Below, one piece after another: positions 1-13,500 of a stretch of DNA of 64,000 nucleotides. The notes beneath the pieces were generated by a model. The model was not told the origin of the DNA and did not search any database. It saw only the letters and a program-made list of their open reading frames with translations. This DNA comes from Athripsodes cinereus (Eukaryota; Arthropoda; Insecta; Trichoptera; Leptoceridae). Numbering within the stretch: position 1 is the stretch's first letter; every line of letters begins with the position of its first letter. The translations under genes and the position numbers were made by a program. The DNA is taken from positions 18,101,982-18,165,981 of the forward strand of contig OX388314.1 of assembly GCA_947579605.1 (NCBI GenBank). Reading direction: 5' to 3'.

Positions 1-460
1 AGTTTTTAGTATTCAGTCGGTAATTGGTAGATAAAGTATTGGGTACTTGGGAAAAGTACCCGATACTTAATGATTCGAAAACAATTGTCGGTACAAATAC
101 CGGGTACATTGTAAAAAAAGGTACTGCGAGAAAATATTGTTGAAGAAAACCGAGGAGTTTTAGAAATACTTCAAATTCCTATACCATTTTGAAAATTCGA
201 CGACGGGGGGGGGGGGGGGTAGAAATTTAAGCATGTAACATTTTTCGTTCCAAAGTAGTATCTGGTATTGACATTAACAATAGTCAGTACAAATACCCGG
301 TAACTTGTAGAAAAAGGTACTGTGAAAAAATATTGTTTAAGAAAACCGAGGAGTTTTCGAAATACTTCAAACTCCTATACCATTTTGAGAATTTAGTAGT
401 TTTTGGTAGTTTTTGACTTCCTCATTTAGTAGTTTTTGAAAATAAAATCTGGTCACACTG
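1..460 (-). mobile_element. Non-autonomous hAT element, family A, copy 1 (cut by window edge)
   Basis: Its right end is the terminal inverted repeat AAATCTGGTCACACTG at 445-460, in reverse orientation to the complete copy at 52884-53357. It contains two diverged copies of an internal unit (around 110-205 and 300-400) with the shared words ccgaggagttt and cctataccatttt. It carries a run of 15 G at 205-219. No coding capacity. The left end is outside the window. Confidence 0.8.
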
Positions 461-557
461 GCTTGGACTCTCAAATATTTTATTGAAAATTGTGCAACAC
501 AGCCTTCTCTTGGGGAATAGCAAGACATTATAATTATACTTAAAAAAATAAACAAAC

Positions 558-706
558 CTCCCAATCTTATTCTGCCTTTCTACCAGTGAATATATATTAG
601 ATGTTTTTTTGTAGCATTTAGTAAAAATAGTCATGCAATTATCAAATGAACTTCTTAAGAGTGTAAAATAATCCATCAAACATTTCTGAACTTTAACATC
701 AGCCAT
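558..706 (-). CDS. Possible first coding exon of a divergent upstream gene, product not recognised
   Basis: Reading leftwards from 706, the frame begins MADVKVQKCLMDYFTLL and continues as a leucine/cysteine-rich helical stretch to about LVERQNKIG. The start context gtaaaATGG is good for an insect, and an in-frame TGA lies 21 nt upstream. Candidate donors are GAG|gtttgt after 558 and CTG|gtagaa after 584. Beyond that lies the hAT fragment at 1-460, which would then be in the first intron, and the rest of the gene would be off the left edge. A chance open frame is possible. I do not recognise the family. Confidence 0.35.
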
Positions 707-1403
707 TTTACTGAAGATTGTAGTTCATTGTTGTAATTATTATCAACGATTTAATACACCTAATACACTTAAACCCAAATCAAAATAACCAAAACACAAG
801 AGATCACAGATAATGATGTATTATGATGTTGGATATTATTGTATACTCGAGATTGAGGTTATGTTTATTTTGACAGACTGTCAAGTATTCTTTAATTTTT
901 CCGCCATTAATTTAATCTATGACAATAATATGGCTATTATTTATGTACACCCCAAGCCATCATATATTTGTATTAATATTTTTTTATTCTTTGTAAACAA
1001 GTAAATTATATAAACTAATTTAAAACTACCAATAATATGTTCTTACGTACAAAATTTATTTTTTTATTTAAATAAAGTTAGTTGATGGTTAGTTGGTTCA
1101 TTGTGTCACGCGATCGATATTTTTTATAATAGCAACACTGGAAATAGCTGTTCGTAAATATTCGTAATTATTTGCTTTCATTAGAGACAGGCAGATGGAT
1201 TTTGTCTTGAGCGGGGGTGATGAAATCTGTCAAATTTTCTTGTTTTGTTTTTACCGCCAGTTCATGTGTGATTATCGCGCGAGATGTTGTGTCTTTCAAA
1301 TAAACAAATAACTCGAACGCAATTCAATTCGCGTGTGATGGTTTTATAAATCTGGTATTGGTGTATGAAATTGTGCATTTAGTGCTTTCGATTTCATTTA
1401 GAA
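707..1403. promoter_or_regulatory. LPCAT 5' UTR and promoter region, possibly bidirectional
   Basis: A 700-base gap between a possible minus-strand start codon at 706 and the LPCAT ATG at 1404. The part from about 1090 to 1400 is less AT-rich than its surroundings, with cacgcgatcgat and gattatcgcgcgag words, as expected near a housekeeping promoter. I see no reliable TATA box or initiator, and the transcription start is not determined. Confidence 0.3.
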
Positions 1404-1520
1404 ATGAATGGTAAAATGCACGCAAATCGCGGCTCTATGGCTGCAGACGAAATACGTGCTGAAATTTTAAATCCGTTTGTTCATAATGTGGAATTAGATA
1501 CAACATTTGATAAAATTAAG
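1404..1520 (+). CDS. LPCAT: LPCAT exon 1 (start codon, cytosolic N-terminus)
   Basis: Encodes residues 1-39 and ends in phase 0 at AAG|gtaatg. It contains the NPFVHNV block typical of the LPCAT N-terminus just before the membrane segment, followed by a charged stretch ending DKIK. An in-frame stop 21 nt upstream supports this ATG; the internal methionines at residues 5 and 12 are weaker alternatives. The following intron is about 28 kb, so further alternative first exons could exist that cannot be recognised by eye. Confidence 0.9.
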
Positions 1521-4500
1521 GTAATGATCAAATTCTCTTTCATTAGAATATTAATGTCATTGTGTCAAATATCTTGTTTTGTTATTTACATGAGTCGTCT
1601 GCGCTGATTTTCAATAAACTGGACAAGTACAAGTAACGTATAATTCATTTGTCTATCTGGGATAAGTACAAAATATGAAAGCAACTATGTACATAATTGC
1701 TTTTTTTCTAGATGTGGAAATTTGTTTTTCTCGATATTCTCATCTTGCAAAATAGTGACAGTTTAGACGTCAAGAAAGTACTTAGTATTTACGCACTCGG
1801 TGTAGGTACTCATAGTTCCAAACGTTTTGTATATATTACAATATCAAACAATAGCGTCTCCCCTTTCCTACAGGATATAATATAAATTATTTAAAAAGTA
1901 CATTCACCCAATATGTGCCAACGAAGAACACAGAGAAATAGGTATATATATTTTATGTAGGTACTTAAGAATTGACATATTTTCGATCGCAACCTATTCC
2001 AACATATTTTAATTAATTTGTCAAAACGTGTCTCATAATAATATTATGATTGATTGAATAGGTACCTAATTAGTTTTTTTGTTTGTTTATAAGTGAAGTA
2101 ATAACAACACCTTTGTCTAATATTTATCGGATTTCTCATATGATTTAGATTACGCAAGTGAAAGTAGTCTATTTTTAGTTGAAACATTTTTACCATTTTT
2201 TATGTTTACGAAAATAAAATATGTAATACATAGATAGTTGAAAGGTGCATGAGGTTGTATTTGGGTTTATAACAAAACCCAGATATATCTTTTACACAAT
2301 AAAAATTGACATTATACTTGCAGCGCGGCACATTTTTCGGAATTTTTGTGTTCCAACATCGATGTCCTTTAAGCATTACCAATATATTTATTGTCTTACA
2401 AACTTTCTCAACCAATGTCAGTTTAAAACTGGAAGCAAAATTTGATCGGCCGCATGACCGATTTTTTCCATGAATTACTTACCGATTTCGTATATCTTTG
2501 ATTCAGTACCTACCTATCTTATTTCGAAATTTATTATTCTACAATATCTACATGAATAGTATAATGAATGTCTTGTGAAATTTTTCGTTGAACTTGGTTC
2601 ATTCTAATTAGGTACATTAAAAATGTGTGCGCCTTTTGTAGTTTAAAGAATTACTACAATTAATTAAGTTAATGAATTAAGAATTACTTGTTAATCTTTA
2701 TTGTTATCTTATGATATCAACTCTTCTTGTAAGACACAACCTTACTGTGAAAGATGGGTTTTTCTTGTAAACCCAAATACTAACCCTTATACACCTTTCA
2801 CAGTAAACTTGTGTCGTGAAAGAAGAGTTAATACCATAATATGACAATAAAGATTAACTAGTAATTCTTTAAACTACAAAGGTATTTATTTGGGTTTATA
2901 AGAAAAACCCAGATAGGTATATCTTTTCTAAAAAAAATACTTCTTTCATCCTAAATTTTCTGTTCTGTATTACAGTGAGGAAACAAACTTATTTCACCCA
3001 GAATAGTTTTGAGTCAAAGGGTTACCTCCTTCTTACCGAAAAGAGTAAACAAGTATTTTTGGAACGTGGAACCATGATTCTGTGATTTAAAAATATGTAT
3101 GTTTCATTAATTGTATCGGCATTAACTTTGTAACACTTCATTTTAAATTATCAAATAAAATAAAATAAATATTTATTATTTTGTTTTGGGTTACTGTTGA
3201 CAGTAACATTTTGTAAAAACTGTAAATTGTAAAAACTGTAAAAACATTTCGGTACTTACCCAAGTAATTTCTTCTAACTAACTAAATATCTCATATATTT
3301 ATGGAAAGCCTAAGTGTAGGTCGATTTTCAACAATGGATGAAAAATAATTTATTCCAACTGAGTAAACATCTCAGGGACTTGTGCGAAACAAGAGTGAAG
3401 GACTAAATTTAACAATGCACCATTATTGGCTGAAGAAAAATGAGAATTTCAGAGAACACTCGAGAGAATCGCAAGAGACATACTATTATCGCATCGTACC
3501 ATCATCTGCATTGTTTCCTAATAATTTTCACAGGTCATTCATCGTCTCAGTAAGATTTTCCAAGTATTTATCTTCTCTGGAACTTTGCCAGCCTCTCATC
3601 ACACCACCAAGCATATACACATACCTATATTACATTCAGTTCTCATTTAAAATTGATTCATCATAAAGACGTGGCGTGATATTTTAATTTTACGGATTAT
3701 AATCATTGCATTATGAATAGCTTCTCTTGAATTGAAAGGATCTTCTTCTCTTAAAATAAGTTTTTGGTTGTCCTGTGAATGACAGGTAGGTAAGGATTCG
3801 TTAAAAATAACTTTGAAAACATCCTCAATTCATATATGGCAATATTTGATTTTTTCTCTAGGATCGCATGACCAAAAACTGTTTCAAGTCGTGGCGGTAT
3901 AAATAGATATAGATTTTTCACTTAATGTTGTTATTTCGGCTATTTTTATTACGTACCTATATATGCAATGTTTTATTATGAATGATGTATCATGCTTTTG
4001 TTCTGATAAATTTATTAATAGGTAGTTACATTTTTTATTAAATAGCCCCCTCGTGAACGTGCACGTGTTTTTCCTAATAATAATACATTATTTATTTATT
4101 TCTTTAATACATTACAACTTTTACATACATACTTATTGATGCCGCCCAACTAGGTATATCCTGTACTAGGGCAAACATCTCACAAACATATAATAATAAT
4201 AATAAGAAGAAGAACACTTTATTGATCAGGAAAAAAAATCATGAGCAATTGGCGAGCTTATTGCCTGGAGGCAATATCTTCCAGCTAACCAATCAATCAT
4301 ATATAAACATATACACAATTACAAAAAGCATTCATCTCCTAGATTTACACAATCACATTAATAGCAAGAAAAACACTGCTCTGTAAACTCTCCATACATA
4401 AAATATACACAAACAAACCATTTCTCCATATAAAACAAGAAAAAAAAACAAGAAGAAACAACATATTGTTTGTAACATTCGAGCATATAATAATATTCAT

Positions 4501-7500
4501 GATAAAAATCCATGGCGCGATTTTTTTAACCCCAGACTCTGGAAAAGTCGGAAAATCTGAACTACTTATTGTTTGTATGTTTTCCTTGAACTTGAATTGT
4601 GGGTATCTACGATCAGAATCAAACTCCTTTAACACGCTTATCTAATTTGTTCAAACCAGTTTTTCACGCTATTCAACTATCAGCATGCTAGATTCTATCC
4701 AATTTCCATTGGTCAGGGAAATTCTATAATGTTATGTGCTCAAAGTCTCTTTCAAAATTACTATTTCCATTGGTTTTCATTCGCGTTTATTTGTTTACAT
4801 TTATAATTTTTTATAGATGTTTGCAGTGAAGTAGGTACTAATATTTTTTTAATAATAAAAATTAAAATAATAGTGAATCGATACCAATAACACGAATCTA
4901 ATCGTTCAATAGTATGATTTATCGTTTTAAATATAAGTAAAGTGTTACAACTTAAAGTAGTCCAACCTATTAAAGGTTATTATTTGTCAAAATAAATGCG
5001 TAATTAAATAAAAATTTATCAAAGAAACCTATCCAACGGCAAGGTTAGGGACAGAATCCTGTAATAGGTAGGTTGATTTTTTCGAAGTTCGTGTAGGTAT
5101 TGTAAGTAATTGATTCGTTCTTAAATATGATTTGTTCTCGGATTTACGATAAACACAATATCGCCACATAGTACGAATTTCTAAAACTTTCATAATCAGA
5201 GAATTCGCAGAATATTCAACATATTCACCTAGGTATGAGAGTACACCGCAAAAAGTGATTAAATTATACTTAGAATAGGTATATTATAAATGATGGATAT
5301 GTTCTTAATAATTTTACCTTTCTCCACGTGATAAAGTATCAAAGTTTTAATATGTTTTACTCGTATAATGTTTAATGAAGCTGTTTATCGAATTATACTT
5401 TTATGGTTACGAAACAACACCTAGGTCCGTGTAGAGAAAAGATACAACTTAACTTCATTACATAACTCAATACTAAAAACAAAAAGCAATGCAATGAGTT
5501 ATGTAGGTACTTAGGTAGGTATATTATACTATCATCCACTTTACTTACACCAAATGTGTATGTAATACCATGTGTAATACATATTAATATATATTCGGGT
5601 AGTACGTATTATAATATATGTTATTATTATGTATATTATATACCTACTCAAATAGGTTTATGGTGAAATACGTTCTTCTCTTTCGCATTTTGGCCGGTCC
5701 GAATACTCGCGTATACATTAATAAATTTAAAGAATTCGCGACTGGTTGTGTGCTCTTGTTTCTGTTTGTATAATATAGCCCCCTCTTGTTTCTTCATAAT
5801 GATTTGTCTGCAGATGCAGACTACCGCGATATTATTTCATACTAACGTAATTTGCCTTCTCAATTCTCCGCAAAATTTTCAGAACAATATTCATCAATGT
5901 TTTGATGTACTTAAGGAATCCAAACAACTTCTTCCCTCCGAAAATGGGTAGGTACATAAATATTTATATTCTCTCCCTTTTATTTGTTCTCTGTCTATTT
6001 TCTCCTAATAAAAACTATTTTCCCGAGTTCGATTGTTGGTCGTTGATCGATTTCTGGTTGAGAAAGATTCGTCAGTAAACTCTTGTTATGCGATATTTTA
6101 TTTTTTTTCCACATTCGATACAGCTCCTAATAATTCACTCGATATTGCTTTGGAAAGGGAGAACATGAAGCACTACGTCATATTTTAGAAATGATCTTAA
6201 GAACCCACGATGTATAGTATAATTGTAATTGAGTATGTAATAAACTATGTTTACTGAATAAATTATGAAGGTACACGTAAAATTTTGATGCCATAATTAA
6301 AATTCACCAAAAATGAATCTCGAAATTGATAAATTTGAATTTTACAGTAATACTCGGACATTCCTACTCACGTATGTGTGTGTTTAATTAATTATAGTGA
6401 TGATGATTTGATTACATATATATAGGGGTACTATTTATATTATAAATATGTAGTAGTAGTGGTAGTACCTACAGTGTGTTATGTATTCTCATTGATATTG
6501 GATGTTGGAACGGACGGTTGTTGGGTGACTTTCTCCATTGTCGCGTACCTACCTACCTGTCTATAATGTACAGTGTACCGCAGTATTATAATAGACACCT
6601 ACATAATATTATATTACATTATATATTATTATTATTATGTACTCACTCAGTATATTATGTACCTTTCTTTATCTTGCGTTCCGTTGCGATGTGATGAAGT
6701 AAACTACTTCCTCTTGGGAAATGATACTTAAATGTTTTTTTTTTGTAAATTCACTTAGTCAGAGCTAGTGGGGTCATGGCATTTTGATGTTCTTAACTAG
6801 TTTGTTGTGAATTACATGATAGAAATTATGACAAAAACACTGATTATAGTGGAAAGTGTTAGTAGATAGTACCTTAGAATAAAAGCACATGAATAAAGAG
6901 TTATTATAGTCTAATTTGAACTACGTATAGGTATTTCCACACCCGTGTGTACAGCTTTTGTTTGTCAGAAGTCCGCAGCTTCATCTTTTTAATTAATTAT
7001 TAAGTATTAGGGTATTGGAAGATGTAACCAAAATTTAATTGAAAAATTTCTTTGCCTTAGGCCTGTTTAACTTTAGTAAGTTAAGTAATTATCTACTTAA
7101 TTATTTATTTAATGACGTCGTTTCTCACAGAACATTTTCTTCTTGTCATGAAAGGCCTAAACGATTTCATGATTAAGAACAACTGACACGAAAATTCGTC
7201 CAGTATACCTTCTTAATCCAGTTTGTATTCTTTGTTAATTCTTAGTATGAGACGTTTGCCTACTAGTTGATTGTAAAAGGTGTGTAAAAAAATATATTTT
7301 AAATATTTCTTGAAAAATATTTTTATGATCAATTATAATGTATAGAATTTACAAAATTCTGTGACGCCTATGCTTATTTGAGCCTAAACTGTTATTTATG
7401 ATTAACAAAATATCTTAACGATTTCTTTCCAATTTCAAACACTTACATCTAGGTCCATTATTGATTAGACTGTAATAAAATACATTGTTGCCCCACGACT

Positions 7501-10500
7501 GCTCTCGGCAATTCGCTTTTCCTTTCAGTTGACCTTTTGCTTTGATTTTCTACACTCATAAATTTTGCATTACGTATTATTTCTATTCACTAATTATATA
7601 AACGTTATATTAGTTAATTGTATAGATAATAAAACAAATTTTACACCACTTAGCATTGTAAACTGACACCATTTAACTAGGTAAGTATTGGGTCTGTTAT
7701 TTTGTGATTAACACTAACGGTACAGCAATGATTTTTACAGACGTTCGTGATGAAATATGGTGTATTGTTATTATACCCTTGTCTGTGTAAAATTACTTTG
7801 TTAATTCCCATTTTATTTCACTACACATGTAATGAAGACATTACTTCCAGCAATTGCCTATTGGACATAATTATTATCCGTTTCAAGCAGTACCTGACAA
7901 CAGATAGGGCAGTGACGTACCTACCACATAAGATTGTATATAAATCATTGCCCATAAAAAAAAAACATAATCTCAGTCTATGAAACAAAAACATGCATTT
8001 ACATAAATTATGCAATATACACCTATCGTGAAGGTAGATAGGTTGGCTAACCAAAATCGTGTCTAATATGAAAACTCCAGAAGCAGAAAAATATATTTTT
8101 GTCGTCTGTATTATAATATTATTCTCTTTGATAGAGAAGAAACAATCATCTTCCGTTTTGAACTTTGTATATTTATCTTTCCACCGCATAACAGTGATAT
8201 GGTTGTCATAGGAATGCTATAATACTATGGGCAATAATTTCAGTTCCATTGTTACTAAGTTGGTTTTAAATTATCTATATTCGAATTGTACCTAGGTATA
8301 TACTTTATTAATCCACAAAGTCGTGAAGAACTTAATATGTAGTGTGAAATAAAAACAGGTCGCGTTTTGTTAGGTATAACAAAAGAAAATCATATTGAGT
8401 TTCATCGACTCGTGTACCTAAACCAAAAAAATAATAGAATATTGTCTAGACAGAAATACAATATATTTTTTTCGAGACTGAAAGGTTGAAATTAAACATT
8501 GAATTAAATATGAAGCTAGAGATGGTGTGCTATCTAACTCTCTATTTTGTCTACTTCGAAATATGAAATGGATTAATATTGCATTTGAAATTTATTATTA
8601 TGATATAGATTATTATTTTATCAGTGTATCTATATATTAAGATTATTAAGTACGGTCAGAACACTGCCCTCGTTTTTGCTCTCCATGCATTACCAATGCA
8701 CAACACAATTTTACTACGGTGACTAGTTAATAGAAGGTAGTCAGGTAGGTATATTTAGTTACCATTTATACTGTGCAGATTTTATCGATTATTTCATTAC
8801 ACTGCAGCAAGCTTATCCATGCCTACTATGAAAGTTTTGAATTAGATTAGTTATTTAAAAAAAAATCTTCTAATGTAACACATCACCAGGAATAAATACA
8901 TTTAGGTACCTAGTTATTCTTTTTGCACGTCATCTTCATGCAACAAAGTTAACAAAACTATTTGAGAAAATCAAAATTATCACAGTATGGTGATTTTTTC
9001 AACTAAGAATTCTGAAATTATTTGTGTATGTATTTATGTATTTTTGTTTGTTTTTCTTTTGACTCAATTACCAAAAAGCCAGGAAACAAAAAAAAATTGT
9101 TATGTCTATCAACAAGATTATCATTAATTTAATTTAATATTTCAGTGTTGATATTGTAAAACAACATTTTGAATAATTTTAAAATATAAAAATAATTTTA
9201 TTTTAGATTTTAAAATTTAAAATATAAAAATATGATTTTATCGTTTCACAAAAATAAATACAACGTATAAGTACCACAAACAAACCATTTTTTTTTTTCA
9301 TAATTCACCAGTCGTTTATTTTTCCTGAAATACTTCTTCGTCTACTCATACATTGTTTTGACAATAATTGGTGTATTATACAGTGGAAACTATATAGGTA
9401 TAAGAAATCTTACCTATCTCCATCGGTAATATTATACCGTGAAAGGTTTTAAATACCTTTGCAAAAAAGTTATAAGGCAGTGTGTAAGCAACAGACTTTG
9501 TGTTACAGCACATGACTGTCATTATTTAGTGTAAATACCTACATGAAAAGAATGCATAAAAAATTCCAGTGGGTTGGTGGGTATTATGGTATATAATTTA
9601 TTAGACAACCTTATAATTTATATACCTCATAGTAATAACAACAAAGGCAATTTATTTTGATATGCGCCGTTTTGTGTAGACAAATATGTTGTGTTTTATG
9701 ATTATGTCAATGTAATATGACTTTGTCAACTTGTCAAAACAATAGATAGGTACGAGTATTGTCAAAATAATTATCTCGACCTGAATATGAGATTTTTATT
9801 TATCTCTATCATATTTTTGTAGTAGGTACTTAACTTTTTTTCACTTACAAGATTTAACCTTATTTATTATTTGTTATCAATAGTAGATTTTTTTTTTAAA
9901 CATAACATTGTTTTCAGCATTTAATAAGATGAACTAATTCAGCTATGATAAACAAGAGTCCGAAAGTTTTTTTTTTTTAAATATATAGATAATATATAGG
10001 TAATTAGTAAAAAAATAGTGTATTGTTTGTATTTTTAATATCCAGTTTCAGTATAGGGTGTATCTAACCATATTTAAAAAATAATTTCTTCTACCAAGTA
10101 AGCAATTTTTCTTATAAGTATCTAGTAGGTAATCAATTATCACTCTATCCCATCTCACATCTTCCAAATAAAATACCTGTAAATGATTAATGTCCAATGT
10201 CAAATTATGTAATCATTCTCTCTCCTGTAGCGGAACAGTCTGTCGATAAAATATTTATCACTAATTTCAGATATCCGATCGAGATCATTAATTTCCTTTC
10301 TTACTTTCTTTTCAGTAAAATTCACTAAGTATCTATACCAAGCAGTGTCCACAGATATGAATTTTCTCAAGGAATGTGGTTACTTTCGTTTTATACCTAC
10401 TTTTCTCCGTAATTATTTTACCATAATTATCTTAATTGTTGAAGTGTTCCATACACGATTATTTAAATTGAGTTTTTTTTTTAAAAATATCGTAATTAAA

Positions 10501-13500
10501 TTTATTATTAATAAGAAAATATTTTATCATTCAACGCCCATAAAGTGATTTTTTCGCAGTATTGTAACATACGTTTACAACAAATAAAAATACACAATTG
10601 TGCACGAACCAATGGACTGAAAAAATAAACGAAAAAGCAGATTTTCATTACTCAAGCAATGACTTCCAGCTACAAATAATTTGCTCTGTGACGAATAGTA
10701 TGGCATCCGAAATCAAAGAGTTATTTATCAGAAATAAAATATTAGAACGAGGAAGCAATGGATATGTTTTTCCACTTTCTTTATTCGTCCTCTTTCGTTA
10801 TTCGAAATTGAAATTAAATTTCTCCATGAATCCATATTATTTTACATCCTATACAGATAGGATGATATTCGCATAATTTATACCCATAACTTGTAGATCC
10901 GTTGAATTTGCCGGCGTCAAGCGTGTTGATTTGGTGGAAATGACAAGGTTGTCACAACATTAATTTTTCGTTGTCGGGTAGGTACTTACTTATTTATATA
11001 TGATCAAACTCCATATTTTGTTCCTGCTATCAAAATACATTTTAGCTCCAGTTGCTGTGTTGTGAGAAGACGAGTGTTTACCTACATATTGTATAACATC
11101 TTTGACATTAAGTTCCTAGTGCGTAATCACAAAGGTGTTTGTCGACACAGTGAATAAAAAATGAAATATAAATTTAAAAGGCTATCCATCAAAGGATAAA
11201 CAAAATTATTTCATTTCCCAAGATGGTTGAATAAATCATTATCTACTTCTACTTATAAGCTTCTCTTTCTTTCGTCTACATTTCGCGTAAAATAAGTTGG
11301 CAAACGATAAAACATTTCTATAACCCAATGTTTTGTACCAGCCCTGCACACGATCTAGTGACTTTGCGGAGAATGTGTGTCGGAACTTTCTCCTCTGCGA
11401 TTCCCCACCTCCGTCTATCATTTCGTTGAGTACCTACCTCCCAGCCTCACAGCTGCTGCCGACCTACCTGACAACCTACCGCTATAATAAACACAATACA
11501 TGACTGCGTCGCGTTATGGCTCTAATCGACGAATACCTATCACCTATCATTCTCGTCTCGTACTCGTGAGATGCGGCACTGCTGTCGTCTCGGAGGCTCA
11601 ATCAATGAAAAATAATAAACGACTCTAGATTTCGCACTTGTGCGTGATCAAAATGAAATATGTACTAATTATGATGTAACTTCGTAACACAATATAACAC
11701 TTACATTATCTTCTCTTCGTCATGAGTAATGCGTAATGATACATCTATAATGTCAATGTGTTCATGATATAATTACTAATGAGTCTTCATGATGAATATT
11801 TGTTTATATATATTGAACATTTAATTTGATGTACCTATAGTAACTGTATGTAATATTACATATTTTCCATAAATTGCGTAACTTATGGTTTCATACCTTC
11901 ATCAAATTTAGTATTATTTCTTTGTATATTACTTTTTCGGAATGTTTGGTGGGACAGTATAAGAAACCATCTATAAACAAAATATAACATAGGTGCTAAA
12001 TGTAATATTTTGGTACTAAAATATATAATTAATAGCTGACCCTGCAAACGTTAATTTGCCATATACTATATAGATTGAATTACTAATATCGCTATTAAAA
12101 AATAGGGGTTGATGGTAAAAGGGTGAAAATTTAGGGATGTATGTATTTTTAATGTCTCACCATAAAAAAAATGTTTAAAAAATTAAAAAATGGGGTTGAC
12201 CACCCTAAACTTTTAGGGGTATGAAAATAGATGTTGACCGATGCTCACACCTACCCAATAAGCACACAAAATTTCATCAAAATCGGACCGGCCGTTTCGG
12301 AGGAGTACGATAACAAACACCGTGACACCAGAATTTTATATATTCGGAGGAGTATGATAACAAACACCGTGATACGAGAATTTCATATATTAGATAAATA
12401 ATATGTTTTTTTGAAGCTGGTGTGACGCAGGGGTCACACTCTTGCCTTTGGGTCACGAGGTCCTGGGTTCGATTCCCAGTCAGGGCAAAATGAAAAATGG
12501 CGTTTTTCAAATTGTCCTGGGTCTGGGTAGGGCTTTGGTGCATTGTCTCGTTAGTACCTATAATAAGAGATTCATATCTTTATTTGGGACTAGCTCGATC
12601 TGTTTAAGTTGTTCGTATGTATGTAAGCATGTTATTTAAGGCGTCAGTTTGTATTCGGTAGGAATGGAATACTACATCTACGAAATATGATTTAAAAAAT
12701 CAATAATTACGGTAACACTGATCCGTAAATCATTTCAAGAATCATACGGATGAAAGTGTCTTAAAAAAGTAAGAATGATGTCAAATTTGTAATTGTCAAA
12801 TATCTATGTATATTGTTTAATATTTGTAATTGTCAAATATCTATAAATGTATATTGTTTAATATTTGTAATTGTCAAATATCTATGTATATTGTTTAATA
12901 TTTGTAATTGTCAAATATCTATGTATATTGTTTAATATTTAGTTGAGTCATTGGTTATTACATGGGCCTCTATTATAATGTTGCCGATAATTTCTACTCA
13001 CGTTAGACATTTCATTGTATTGAATTTTGTAATTGTATGTCATTATGTAAATAGATATCAATTACATTTATTGTAGCCCACATTTTTTCAGGAAAATAAT
13101 TAGGGATATGAAGAATGTTACAGGTATAAATGTGAGTGAAAATATTACATTATCAATGCAAACAAGTTGTAAATAGCTATAGTGAATAGATTATTAGGTA
13201 TAATTCGCTATAATTTGCATTTGTTCAAAGTCAAATACTATGAGCGGTTAACCTACTTGTAATTTTTGTTTGTTTATTCTTTGCCAAAACACGTTTTGTC
13301 GGTAGAGAGCACGAGAAAAGTAAGCATGCGCCACCACTGCATTATAGGTGCATGTTAAATTAATATTATTATACTGTAGTGTGTTTTTACTAGTGATGTA
13401 ACGAATATTCGCATTCGCATTCGCATTCGCGAATATTCGCATATTTCAAAGTATTCGCATTCGCATTCGCAAAAAAATATGCGAATGTTTTGCGAATATT

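Noticed and set aside
7821..8189. 122-codon minus-strand frame
   Set aside because: Composition follows the AT-rich background, with no domain, start context or splice support.
12418..12486. Functional tRNA gene on the plus strand
   Set aside because: B box is perfect but the acceptor stem does not pair well and a SINE body follows directly.
12784..12942. CRISPR-like array
   Set aside because: Units are contiguous tandem copies of variable length without spacers, in a eukaryotic intron.
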